Assembly: GCA_947685225.1 (NCBI GenBank) | Contig: CANTUV010000051.1 | Span: 1,488,001 to 1,552,000 of the forward strand | Direction: 5' to 3' | DNA length: 64,000 nt | DNA from: Garcia nutans | Taxonomy: Eukaryota; Streptophyta; Magnoliopsida; Malpighiales; Euphorbiaceae | In this document: in pieces, positions 25,019 to 35,893 of the stretch | Layout of the letters: every line of letters begins with the position of its first letter | Numbering within the stretch: position 1 is the first letter of the stretch | Program-made: the position numbers and the translations under genes | The notes under the pieces: model-generated | Database searches by the model: none | What the model was told of the DNA's origin: nothing | Seen by the model: only the letters and a program-made list of their open reading frames with translations

Positions 25019-25633
25019 GAATAACCGTAAACCTTAATGTGAGAAAAAATAATAATAATAATAATCCTTGTCTCGTTGTTCTCTCTAATATGGGTTGGTA
25101 GATTGGTACAGCGTGGATCTGCCGTGGCGTTTCATTCTGCCGCTAGATAAACTAGGTAAAAAAAATAATGAGAGAAGGGCCAATACTCAGAAGTTAGAAC
25201 ACGAGACAAGTTACAGAAATATGGAGATGATGATGGTGTCAAATCTGTGCTATAGAATTAGTCCTCAATCTTTTCCTATATATACCACCAATTTATCTCT
25301 TTTACCTTTAATCCAATCTTTGAGTGCTTTCAACAGAACCTCTCTCTGTTTCTGGTATTTTTCTTTCTTTTGTTTGGTTTCCGAGAAAATTAGCAAGTTG
25401 CTGATTTTTTTTTCTTGTTTGTGTTGAGAGTTCGCAGATATTCTTCGAGAAAATCATTTTCTATATCCGCATTTAAGGTAATAATTAGCTCTTTTGAGTT
25501 GTTAATTACTTAATATTAGCAATTCATATTTTGCATACGTAATTTTTTGTATTTTTAATTTCAGAGAAGTAACCCAATAACACCTGTTCAAAAGGAGAAG
25601 TCGTCCAAGAAGGAAGAAAATCAATAAGACATA
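25019..25633 (+). promoter_or_regulatory. Proximal promoter and 5' UTR of the RFS6-like gene
   Basis: A TATA-like box ctatatata lies at 25276-25284. The leader after it is rich in C/T and T. A probable 5' UTR intron runs from 25478 (atttaag|gtaata) to 25564 (aatttcag|agaag), 87 bp. The coding start follows 69 bases later at 25634. The LINE ends about 260 bp upstream of the TATA-like box, so the core promoter itself is not interrupted. Confidence 0.55.
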
Positions 25634-28275
25634 ATGACGATCAAACCGGCGGTTCGGATCTCGGACAGGAAACTAATTGTTAAAGATCGCATTATCGTAA
25701 GCGGAGTACCGGACAATGTCATCGCAACTTCCGGTTCTTCCTCGGGTCCGGTGGAGGGTGTATTTGTAGGAGCGGTTTTTAAGGAAGAAAAAAGCCGGCA
25801 TGTGGTGCCTTTGGGAACTTTACGTGATGTCCGGTTCAAGCTATACTGGATGGCCCAGAAAATGGGAGATCACGGGAGAGATATTCCTCTAGAAACACAA
25901 TTTTTACTAGTAGAGACAAAGGATGGGTCCCATCTGGAATCAAACGATGGAAATGAAGAGAATCAGATCATTTACACTGTTTTTCTTCCTTTGATTGAAG
26001 GATCTTTGAGATCTTGTTTGCAGGGAAATACTCATGATGAGCTCGAGCTTTGCTTGGAAAGCGGAGATGCGGAGACTAAAACGTCGTCGTTTACTCACTC
26101 TTTGTTCATTCACGCCGGTACATATCCGTTTGGTACGATTAGTGAAGCTATAAGAGCCGTTAAATTGCATTTGAAAACGTTCCATCAGCGGCAGGAAAAA
26201 AAATTGCCTGGGATGCGTTTTACCATGAAGTAACTCAAGGAGTCGAATCTGGGCTAAAGAGCTTTGCCGCTGGTGGGACCCCTTCCGAAATTCGTGATCA
26301 TAGATGATGGGTGGTAATCAGTCGATGGTGATTTTCCGGAACAAACAAGCAATCAGCAGTCTTTGCTTAGGTTATCTGGAATCAAAGAAAATTCAAAATT
26401 CCAAAACAAAGAAGATCCAACCGTGGGGATTAAGAATATAGTTAATATTGCATAAGAGAAATACGGATTGAAATACGTATATGTATGGCATGCAATTACA
26501 GGGTATTGGGGAGGGATCCGACCCGGAGTGAAGGAGATGGAGCAATATGAGTCGTTGATGAAATATCCGACGGTGTCAAAGACAGTGATGGAGAATGATC
26601 CAACATGGAAAATGGAAATAATGGCGTTGCAGGGATTGGGATTAATGAACCTGAAGAGTGTATATAAGTTTTATAATGAGATGCATAGTTATCTGGCGTC
26701 TGCTGGTGTAGATGGAGTTAAGGTGGACGTGCAGTGTATGTTGGAAACACTTGGTGGTGGTGGATTAGGAGGAAGAGTAGAGTTGACTAGACAATATCAT
26801 CAAGCTCTTGATGCATCTGTGGCTAGGAATTTTCCTGATAGTGGATGCATTGCTTGCATGAGTCATAATACTGATGCATTGTACTGGTGAGTTTCTGTTT
26901 ATTATTTATTATTTGTTTTTTAATTTTTTTGGGTAATTAATTTACAAGGTTTTATCTGATGTAATGTGGGTGTGTGAAACAGTTCGAAACAAACGGCAGC
27001 AGTGAGAGCATCAGATGATTTTTTCCCAAGAGATCCAGTTTCACATACTATTCATATTGCGGCAGTTTCATATAACTGTGCTTTTCTAGGAGAATTTATG
27101 CAGCCTGATTGGGATATGTTTCACTCTCTCCGTTCAGCTGCTGAATATCATGCTTCTGCTAGAGCTATCAGTGGTGGCCCTGTCTATGTTAGGTAATTAA
27201 TTAAGATTTTGTAATTCAATTTTTTTTTGGTTCTGTTGTTAATTATTAGACTAAGTAATTCAATAGTTCAGTGCTGAACGAGCTTCTGGATTTCCCAGTG
27301 TACGTTGTTCTTTTTATGCTGCTAAATGTGTGTGTGTGTGTGTGTGTGTGTGTTTTAATGATTAGTGATGAGCCTGGGAAGCATGATTTTAATACACTGA
27401 AGAAGCTGGTTCTGCCTGATGGGTCTATTCTTCGAGCTCGATTGCCTGGCCGGCCTACTCGTGATTGATTATTCGCTGACCCTTCTCGTGATGGGACTAG
27501 GTGAGATATGCCTCTTCCTTTTTTTTAATGGGATTTAAATTAAAATCAATGCATTTTTTTCTTGATTAAAATTCGGTTCGGTTAATTTGCAGCTTGTTGA
27601 AGATATGGAATATGAATAAATACACTGGGATTTTAGGAGTCTACTGCCAAGGAGCAGCCTGGAACATTGTTGAAGGAAAGAACACATTTCATGAAACTAA
27701 ATCTGAGGCATTAACAGGAGCCATTAAGGGTCGTGATGTCCATCTCATTGCTGAAGCAGCTACAGATTCTGATTGGAACGGTGACTCTGCTGTCTATTGC
27801 AACCGGACTGGTGAACACATCACTCTCCCTTACAATGCATTCTTGCCAGTGTCAGTCCTTGAGCATGACATCTTCACTGTCACACCCATCGAGGTTTTAG
27901 CACCCGGTTTCAGCTTTGCACCTTTTGGACTCATCGCCATGTACAATGCCGGTGGGGCTATTGAAGGACTCAAGTATGTAGTAAAAGGAGGTTCTAAACT
28001 TTCAGAGCTTGATAAGGAAAATAAATAAGGGTGAAAGCAGTGGTGTGAGTGATGAGACGACGGAGAATTGTAGCGGTGAATTGTTAGGGAAAGTTTATAT
28101 GGAAGTTAAAGGGTGTGGCAAATTTGGTGCTTATTCATCTGCTAAACCAAGAAGCTGCATTGTGGATTCTAATGTGGTTGATTTTGTGTATGATTCGTCA
28201 ACAGGATTGGTTACTTTTAGCTTAGATAGCTTGCCCGAGGAGGGTAAGCTTCATACTGTTGAGGTTGAGTTGTAG
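25634..28275 (+). pseudogene. RFS6: RFS6/DIN10-like raffinose synthase family protein (pseudogene)
   Basis: GH36-type proteins of this family act on raffinose-series sugars in the cytosol. Opening residues MTIKPAVRISDRKLIVKDR and the body match the DARK INDUCIBLE 10/RFS6 branch; the intact family is about 750-780 residues. Exons: 25634-26886, 26983-27192, 27366-27500 and 27593-28275, all with GT-AG introns. Motifs kept: YVWHAITGYWGG, DGVKVDVQC (nucleophile Asp) and RASDDFFPRDP. Lesions: about six residues missing near 25835; loss of the WFGWCTW part with a frameshift near 26210; an extra base near 26284; stops at 26315, 26453 and 27466 (the last in place of the usual Cys); a frameshift near 28010-28027. 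No functional enzyme can be made. Confidence 0.9.
27327..27353. repeat. (TG)n microsatellite in an intron
   Basis: About thirteen TG units lie within the intron at 27193-27365 of the RFS6-like pseudogene, close to its acceptor. Confidence 0.95.
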
Positions 28276-28533
28276 ATGAATTTCTATTAGGATAGAATAG
28301 ATAAAGGGTTGTATGTAGGGAGATGCTATGGATAGTTGTAGATAAAGGAATTTACTAATTTTCAATTTTCTAATTTTCTCATCTTCTTGATTTAGGAGTT
28401 CCTGTGATGATGTAATGTATGTATTATTGGTGGGGAAATCTAATAAAAGTATCTTTAATCGACTTCTAATGTGTTATTGGAGGTGAAAATCTAATAAAAG
28501 TATCTGTAAGAGATTTAAATAAGTATAATTTGC
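28276..28533 (+). other. 3' flank of the RFS6-like pseudogene
   Basis: This AT-rich sequence probably holds the old 3' UTR. Two near-identical segments (tctaataaaagtatct at about 28439 and 28491) are spaced by about 50 bp, a small tandem duplication carrying an aataaa-type polyadenylation signal. Confidence 0.5.
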
Positions 28534-28535
28534 TA

Positions 28536-28783
28536 CTCCCTCCATCCATAAATTGGTTCATTTTGCTTATTTCGCGATTATTAAGAACAAAGTTTGTTAG
28601 TGTTATTTTTTACTAAATTATCTTTTCATTTATTAGTTATAAAAATGCATTATAATATTTTGAAAATTGAAATAAGGGGGTAATTTTAGAAAAAAAGAGA
28701 GTAATTATCTCTTAATTTTTTTTAAAATAAATATTTATCTGTGGACAAAGATAAAATACAAAATGGACACATAACGGAGGGAG
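28536..28783. mobile_element. Stowaway-like MITE
   Basis: The element is 248 bp, begins CTCCCTCC and ends with its reverse complement GGAGGGAG, with the target dinucleotide TA on both sides (28534-28535 and 28784-28785). These are the hallmarks of Stowaway MITEs, non-autonomous relatives of Tc1/mariner. The interior is AT-rich and non-coding. It lies about 260 bp downstream of the RFS6-like pseudogene, a typical gene-proximal position. Confidence 0.88.
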
Positions 28784-28785
28784 TA

Positions 28786-29840
28786 TATTTTGCTTAAATT
28801 GTGACTAATGACTGCCTATTTTACAGCGCATTTTATGACGCGTTGGCTTACCAGAATATGGTAGAAAAAGTTAAAACCGCTTGGAATATATCCTGCAAAG
28901 AGGATAATCAATCTAGGGTAAAAAAAAGCCAAATTTTGAATATTAGTGGAATTAAATTCAATAATCATCAATCATCAAAATACAACATGGAGGATAGCGT
29001 AGAAAAGCATCTGCTTCCTTGGCATAGTAAAGAGAGGTGACAGGACTCTAAAACCTCAAAAAAGACTGGTATTTCCATTTTATAGAATGCCTCAAGACTC
29101 GAATTACATAATGAAAGAAAATGATTCAAATGCAATACTATTAATGTTCCAATGAAAATTCTGAAGCACAAGGGGGATACATAAGCCTTAAGGCATCTAC
29201 TCTATGATAATTCCTATCCAAGAATTTAGTTGAAATAAATTCTATTAATAGATTTCAATTCAATTAATATATAATTCAAAATAATAAATTTATTTTAAAT
29301 TTTATTATGTGAAAAGTAATATATATATATATATAATTTTTCTCATTTTGGGCATTTTAAATTTTTAATAATAAGGTTTGTCAAACGTATTGAACTCTTA
29401 CAAAATTATTTACTCTATCATGACTACATTTTTTTAAATGTCCTTTTTTAACTCAAGAAATTTGAATTCTTTTTTTAATATTATATTAGGGAAGGGATAA
29501 TTGATTTTGTGTTTAATACTCATGGGAGATGCACTTTACCACTAGGTTAAGTCTCGGTATAAAAAAATTTAAACTCTATTAGTTATAACAAGCTCGAAGC
29601 TATTCCGCACGATGTTGTGGGAGCTAATTTTTTTTAATGATAATTTGTTTTTTATATATTTTAAATTAAAAATATTTATTAATATATAATTTAAACAAAA
29701 AATATATATATTTAATATACTAAACAAAAAGAGAGAATAAATTTAAAATATAATTATAAAAAATTAAATATAAAAATAAAATAATTATTCTTAATAATTA
29801 TAAATAATAAATATTTTAATACAAAACTTTAACAAAATTT
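28786..29840. other. Intergenic, no gene recognised
   Basis: The first 400 bp (28800-29200) is of moderate complexity with short open frames on both strands (79 codons from 28801 plus, 67 codons minus) that match no family I know. It may be decayed transcribed sequence. From 29200 on it is AT-rich with a TA run near 29320. Confidence 0.4.
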
Positions 29841-29845
29841 AAAAA

Positions 29846-31253
29846 TGTTATCCCAATATGGTAACCAAGAGAGGGGAGGGAGTGAATTGGTTATTTTGAA
29901 GAAGTGATCGTAAGTTAAAATTAAAGCAGATAAAGCAATGAAAAAGTAGGGTAGAGAAGAGCATATAAAAAGATTTTATAGTGGTTCGGATTGCTTCAAT
30001 CTTACATTTACTTTCTTAACAACTTGTTAAGGTTCCACTAATCTTGAGTTTTTACAAGCTTAAATCTAACATAGTATTTTCACAAGCTCACACCAAACTT
30101 TTATAAGGTTTAAGTATCTTTCTCATAACCCCAACAAGAGTTTTTTTAGACTCACTCTAAAACTTAAGTGTTCAAAGTTTACATGCAAACTTACAGTGGT
30201 GTTTAATACTCACACCCAACACTCAGTGGATACAAGTATAAATTTTAATACAAGAAAATGAAAGATATTTTTCTTAGCAATTACAATCGCAATCTCTTGC
30301 AAAAATAAGGTTTCTTGTGGTATTTATAGCTTTCAAGAATTTAACTAGTCGTTTGAGATGAAAAATAATATATTTGATTTTTGTCTCTCACTTAAAATAC
30401 TTTTCAGAGCAAGTTCATGGTCGGACTGCAACTAGTCTGGTAGGCTCTGGCTCGGCACGGTCGGACTGATCGGTAGTCCAATTGGGCTCGTCCTTTTCTA
30501 ACAAAAGTTCTTCAACGACTAGTACATGTGGCATCTACCAATTGAGTAGATAAGTAACGATTATAATATTTGAATCCCATTTTACTAGTACAGTCGGAAT
30601 GTCTGTAGTTCTGTCTGACTACTTGGGGTATGCTAAGATTTTAGGAGTACCAATAACCGTGATCACTACTAGAACTTTGTTGGACTTTTAGCTCCAACTC
30701 AATCTAGTTGGACTACATCAGGTTCGGTTGGTCCAAGCATAGTATGCTAAAACTTTTGGAGTACCAGGGACCGTGAGCTCTACTGGATGTTTTGAGGATT
30801 TAGCTTGGCCTTGGTATGGTTAGACTGATCAGTAGTCTGGTCGTGACAAATAGACCATTCACAATGTGGGAGTAACACTGAGAGTGAGATCTACTGGATC
30901 CTTTGGCTCGAGCTCGGTTAGGTCAGCTCGTGCTTTGTTCGCTTAGCTCGTGCTTTGTTCGATTGTACTAGACTTCAGTCTGGTCAGCTCAGTTTTGGAA
31001 CATTTGTGCTCTTATCACCTTGTTCATGAAATGCTAGTCAACTCTGTATAAGTGCGGTCGGACTTGCTTCTGGTTTGGTAGCTCGGTAATGGCCTGCTTC
31101 TCTTGAGTTCAGTAGGCCTAGCTCTTGGTCAGGTTGGGCTCTTTGAGATTTTTACATAAATTAAAGTCGTGCAAAATGTAACTTGATATAAATATTAGTC
31201 ATATTTAATTTGATTGTGTAAGATCAAAATAGAGACCAATTGTTTGGCTTATA
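29846..31253 (-). repeat. Copia 3' LTR (left end on the plus strand)
   Basis: It is 1,408 bp and starts TGTTATCCCAA on the plus strand; the right end reads ggcttata where its partner has agctaaca, so the terminal dinucleotide has mutated. An internal 20-bp direct repeat around gctcgtgctttgttcg (about 30925-30960) is shared with the other LTR in decayed form. The many mismatches with its partner point to an old insertion. Confidence 0.88.
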
Positions 31254-31689
31254 ATCTCCCCTTTTTTTACTTTGGCAATTAAATTGAATTGATTTAAAAT
31301 GAACTTTTAAAAGTTTTCATGTCTAAAAAGTGTTCTCCCCCTTAACAAATACTCTTCTTTTGATAAAAGAAAAGTTGAAATAATTTGCTAGATCATATAA
31401 CCATATCTCTTTGTATGTTTCAATTGCTCCCCCTCACTATATTTTATAAATTGTAATTTAATCAATTTCAATTATCTCTCCCCCTTTAGCAAAGAAAAAA
31501 AGAATGAAAACATGCAAATATTTAATAATAAACTAAATTTTTATTAAGATGAAGCAATTTGGAAAAGTAAATATTTATGCATGATCATTTCCATTAAGGG
31601 CCAACAAAAGACATATAGGTCATATAAAAGATACAAAACAGAAGGAAGGTTAAGGTAGTAGGGAATAAGGAGGATAGTCAAAGTCATCA

Positions 31690-32943
31690 TCATCATTTCC
31701 ATCTCCATCTCCCTCTCCCTCATCTTTATTTCCTTTTTCCTGTTCTAAGCCTTCATTAAAGGTGTTGGTTGGTTCTCCTTCATCTTCTTTATTTAAGGGG
31801 AGACATTTGAGAATGTCCATGAATTCTTACATATCTCCAAAATTCATATAAAGATGAGAGACCCTCTTGGTGAGATTGTCAATGTGAAAGGTTTGTGAGA
31901 AAATTTCTCCTTGAATTTCTTGAAGAATGGAGAGAATTGAACTTTGACTTTTTGGAGTGGGGTCTAGGTATTTCCACTTGAAATGATTCTTGGCTCTCAT
32001 CAATAATTCTTGGCCTTTTTTCTTTATTGAGACTTAATACCTTGAGCACCAAAAGCATAATGATATGTTCCATCTTCTTCAAATATGCATTTGGAATATT
32101 TTAGGTATTGAATGTTGATAGAGTTTTTAGATGGATCAAGTGGATTAGAAAGAGTGGCTCTATTTTAAGGGAGTGAGTGCACCTATATGCTTAGCAATTT
32201 GAGTGATAAAAGAGGTAATCATGAAAGTTCCGATTGATTTGTTTCTAATGGTAAGAAATAAATCAATCAAGAACTTTGAGGTTTGAATCTTTTTCCTTTT
32301 TATAAGGCAATAAAGAAAAATGAGGTCACTGTGAGTAACTTTTTCATTGCTTTCTCCTCTAACATTGATGGTATAGGTGATAAATCTATGCAATAACCAA
32401 GAAGAGAGTGTTCTAAGGTGCTTAGCATTGAAAATTTTGTGAAAGTTTGTTTCAATCGAAATTTCTTTCCAAAAGTCAAGTAAAATTTTATACAAAATTT
32501 TGGGATCAGAAGAATGGTATATTCCTTCTGTGTTGAATCCCCAAATAGAAGCAAAATCATCAAAGGTCATTTGGTATTATTGATTGAATAGTCTAAAGGT
32601 TATACCATAGTATCCTAATAGTTCAATATCTCTCTTTTCAACCACGAAGATAACAAGAAATTCTTTGGTCAAAGATTCCTAACCCAAGCAATCTTGTTCA
32701 AGGAAGACCAATATTTTTCACTCAAGATTGGAAAGATAGGCCCTTATCTCACCTTCCATAGAAAGAGATTATAAAGAAAACAAAGAGGGAATTCAATTTC
32801 CTTCACTTCTCTTTTCAAGAATTAAATTGTACCTTTTCTTCTCTTCATCTAGGAGCTTCTTCCATAGGGGTGGAGCAAGTTGCTACTCATTTTTCTTTCT
32901 CTTGTCTTGACCCTTTCTTCTTGTGAGAGTCTTCTGGAGCCAT
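31690..32943 (-). pseudogene. Extra reading frame in the copia element (putative plant transposon-protein domain)
   Basis: Minus-strand coding potential starts at a Met at 32943 (MAPEDSHKKKGSRQEKEK) and continues with several stops to about 31690. The best-preserved part, 32160-32570, reads MTFDDFASIWGFNTEGIYHS, then LRTLSSWLLHRFITYTINV, FLYCLIKRKKIQTSKFLIDL and ITQIAKHIGALTPL. A Lys/Arg-rich linker and an acidic C-terminus (about 31690-31760) follow. The layout resembles plant proteins annotated as putative plant transposon protein, which often sit in non-autonomous retroelements; I assign that only by resemblance. It has no copia pol motif. It lies where integrase, reverse transcriptase and RNase H should be, which suggests replacement or capture. 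Confidence 0.5.
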
Positions 32944-33189
32944 TGAGGGAGGAGAACTTGAAGTAGAGAAGATGACAAATAATTTGGTGGACTTTGAGTG
33001 TTTAGAAGTGAATTTTAAATGTTAAAAATCATTAATTTTGAGTACAAGTGGGGGGGTTAAATTAGTCGGTATAACTATTGGAGAAAGATTATACACATTT
33101 AAAAGAGTTTCCAACGGCTAGAATTTTAAAAATGTTGAGACTTTCCAATCAGACTGTCTTATTCTGAGCTTGAATAGTGAAGCCTAAGA

Positions 33190-33880
33190 GAGCTTAATAT
33201 CCTAAATATCAATAAGTACAAATACATATAACTTTCCTCGTAGGCTTGCAACTCTATTAGGTCCGAAAAAATTTAGATGCATTAATTCTAGAGGTCTTGA
33301 TGTATTTACAATATTCTTAGATTTGAAGGAACTTTTATATTATTTTTCAAATTGACAAGGTTTACAAATTTTATTTTTATTAAATTTTATTTTAGGAAGA
33401 CCAACTATAAGTTCTTCTTTACAAAGGCATTGTAATTTATCAATATTAGCATGTCTCAATCTTCTATACCATAACCAAGCATCATTATTAATAGTGACCA
33501 AACATTCAAAGGCATTATTAAAGCATATGTCAATTTTATAAGTGTTATCAATTATACTTTCATTGAATGCAAGTTCACCACTAGAAGAGGTAATTTTGTA
33601 ACCTTTAGAATTAAAATTGACATCATATCCTTTGTCACACAATTAACTAGCACTAAGCAAGTTATGTTTAAATTCATCAACCAACCATACATCATCAATC
33701 ATGTTCTTTTCTAGTATACCAATAGAACCAATACCTATAATTTTTTCTTTAGCATTATTTTCAAATGTCACATTACTTCCTTGATTGTAAGTAAGAGTTG
33801 TGAAAATTTTTGCATTACCTGTCATGTTCCTTAAGCATCCACTATCTATAAGATAAACACTTTCATTGACAGTTGATTTT
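33190..33880 (-). pseudogene. Copia protease, pre-integrase module and truncated integrase
   Basis: On the minus strand the protease shows YLIDSGCLRNMTGN (active Asp-Ser-Gly kept, near 33840). Next come VWLVDEFKHNLLSAS and the GAG-pre-integrase signature WLWYRRLRHANIDKLQ at about 33430-33480. Integrase begins with RPLELMHLNFFGPNRVASLR near 33280 and breaks off near 33190. Stops interrupt it at about 33643 and 33340. The break is sharp and what follows is unrelated sequence. Confidence 0.85.
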
Positions 33881-34274
33881 AGACATACCTATAAGACAGT
33901 AGGGTTTATCTTTTTTTAGGTATCCGAATGAACTTTGGTCCTTAGGGATCATCCAATTTGAGGCGAGCCTTCCTACTGTAGTAAGATATTCTTTTGTGAC
34001 CAAATTTCATGTAATATTGGTATTGATACAAGGCTTTATGTTTTAGCATCCTTTTTCTATTGAATTTTGAAGAGTTAAATTGGTAATTACAAGTGCGTAT
34101 AGGATAGGATTGTCTATGTTTATGCTTTTGGTTGTGTTCATGGTTTGTATACATACACACATAATTTTCTCTTAAAATTTTAGTTCTAGAGCTAAGTGAG
34201 CCTTGAATAGTCTTCTTAGGACTTTTAGGCTTAGTGTGTGTACTGATATTTTTTACAACTTCAACACTAGAGGA

Positions 34275-34650
34275 TTATGGTGTAGAGGCTTTAACAAATA
34301 TTGGTGCATTAGATGCAGTAGTGATAGAGCCATTGAACCCTAAGCCATACTTAGAGGAATGTGACCTTTGAACACTAATCAATGTATCTAGTATTGCCTT
34401 ATCTTTATGAAACTTAGCAATATAGTTCTTTAGTTCACTTATTTCTCTTTTTAAAATATCATTTTCCTTGAAAATTTTCTTTAAGCTAGATGAATTTTTA
34501 GACATTTCATCAATAGATTTCAATAATTATTCATTTAATATTTTCAATTATAAAGAATAGTTTTTTAAAGAAACACAGTCTTTTTCTAGCTTAGAATATT
34601 TTTCTTTATAGAATTTCATCTTAGAGAAATATTTTTGGACTCTTAAATTC
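34275..34650 (-). pseudogene. Coiled-coil segment between gag and protease of the copia element
   Basis: Minus-strand sequence reads FKENDILKREISELKNYIAK with heptad-like Leu/Ile spacing, in a Lys/Glu-rich context with several stops. Many plant copia elements carry such a linker between the zinc knuckle and the protease. Confidence 0.6.
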
Positions 34651-34879
34651 ATATGCTCAACTAAATCATTATCATCCAAAGCCTCATCAACATTATCACT
34701 ATATGCACTAGAATTTAAGGATTAAGTACCTGCCTCATTGGTGTGATCATCTTCATCTCTAATAGCCATGAGACAAAGATTTATAATGCCTTACTCTTCC
34801 TCCTCTTCTTTTTCACTTAAAGAGTCATCATCCCATGTGGCTTTAAGACATTTCTTCTTTTCCTTATCCTATTTCTTCT

Positions 34880-35838
34880 TGCTTTTCAATTTGAAGCAAT
34901 CCATTTTGATGTGAATCATCTTGCCACATTCATAGTATTTTATTTCATTCTTCTTTTCTTTTTCTTTGAAAGAGAATTTTGATGAATTACCTTTGTTTGC
35001 TTACCATCTCCTCTTTCTTTTCCATTCACTTACTCTTTTAGATAGTATGGCCATTTTTTTTTTATCATAATCACTATCATATTTACTTGAGCTCTCAACA
35101 TCTTTGGTGACTTTGAGAGCAATTGCTTTCCTCTTATCATTTTCACCTTTGTCATCTTTTTTTTTTCTTTCTGGTGTGCAATTCGAAGGTGAGAAGTTTT
35201 TCGAATAGCTCATTGGCCCTTAGTGTGCTAAGGTCATGAGCTTCTTCAATTAAAGAAACCTTTTATTCAAAGTTCTTCTTGGATCTAAGTGCTCTCAATA
35301 TTTTGCTGTTGACATCACCTTGATCATAGAATTTTTCACATTTCTTCAAGTCGTTGATAATAGCAAGTAACCAATTTGTCATTTTGGTGACATTTTCGTT
35401 GGGCTTCATTTTAAAGAGTTCATACTTATACATAAGCATTTGGGTCCTGGTGAACCTCACTTGAATTGTACCCTCATGATAATTCTCAAGAGTTTTCCAA
35501 ATGCTATACGCACATATAAGATTTTGAACTCTTCTACCTTCTTCTCTAGACAAAAAGTTCATCAAGATGGAGGCTACCATATTGTTATTGTAGAAAGCCC
35601 TTTCTTGAGCATCGGTCCACTTTTCTTTGGGGAAAGATACTTGAATACTATCAACCTCATGAGTATGAGGTTTTTACTCATTTTTCATATATTTTCAAAG
35701 CTCAACTCCTTCACTATTAAGGAATAAGTACATCTTATATTTCCAATAAGAGTAATCTATTCCATCAAAGTAAGGTCTAAGATGGGGATTGAGATTTTCA
35801 TGAGATGAAGAGGCTGAAGTATTAGAAGTGGCTGCCAT
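34880..35838 (-). pseudogene. Copia gag (broken)
   Basis: Start ATG at 35838 (MAATSNTSASSSHENLN), followed by YFDGIDYSYWKYKMYLFLNS. The gag core runs through ICAYSIWKTLENYHEGTIQV and MTNWLLAIINDLKKCEKFYD. The zinc knuckle near 34905-34940 reads YECGKMIHIKMDC; the family's first Cys is Tyr here, so zinc binding is lost. Stops occur at about 35675, 35263 and 34870, and a frameshift precedes the Lys-rich part at 35001-35213. In active elements gag packages the RNA. Confidence 0.86.
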
Positions 35839-35880
35839 GGTGGGTCAAATTTCACAATTAAGCTTCTTGAAATTTTGAGG

Positions 35881-35891
35881 CTCTGATACCA
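35881..35891 (-). other. Copia primer-binding site
   Basis: Plus-strand ctctgatacca is tggtatcagag on the minus strand, complementary to initiator methionine tRNA. Two bases separate it from the LTR end at 35894, which sets the orientation. Confidence 0.9.
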
Positions 35892-35893
35892 AT

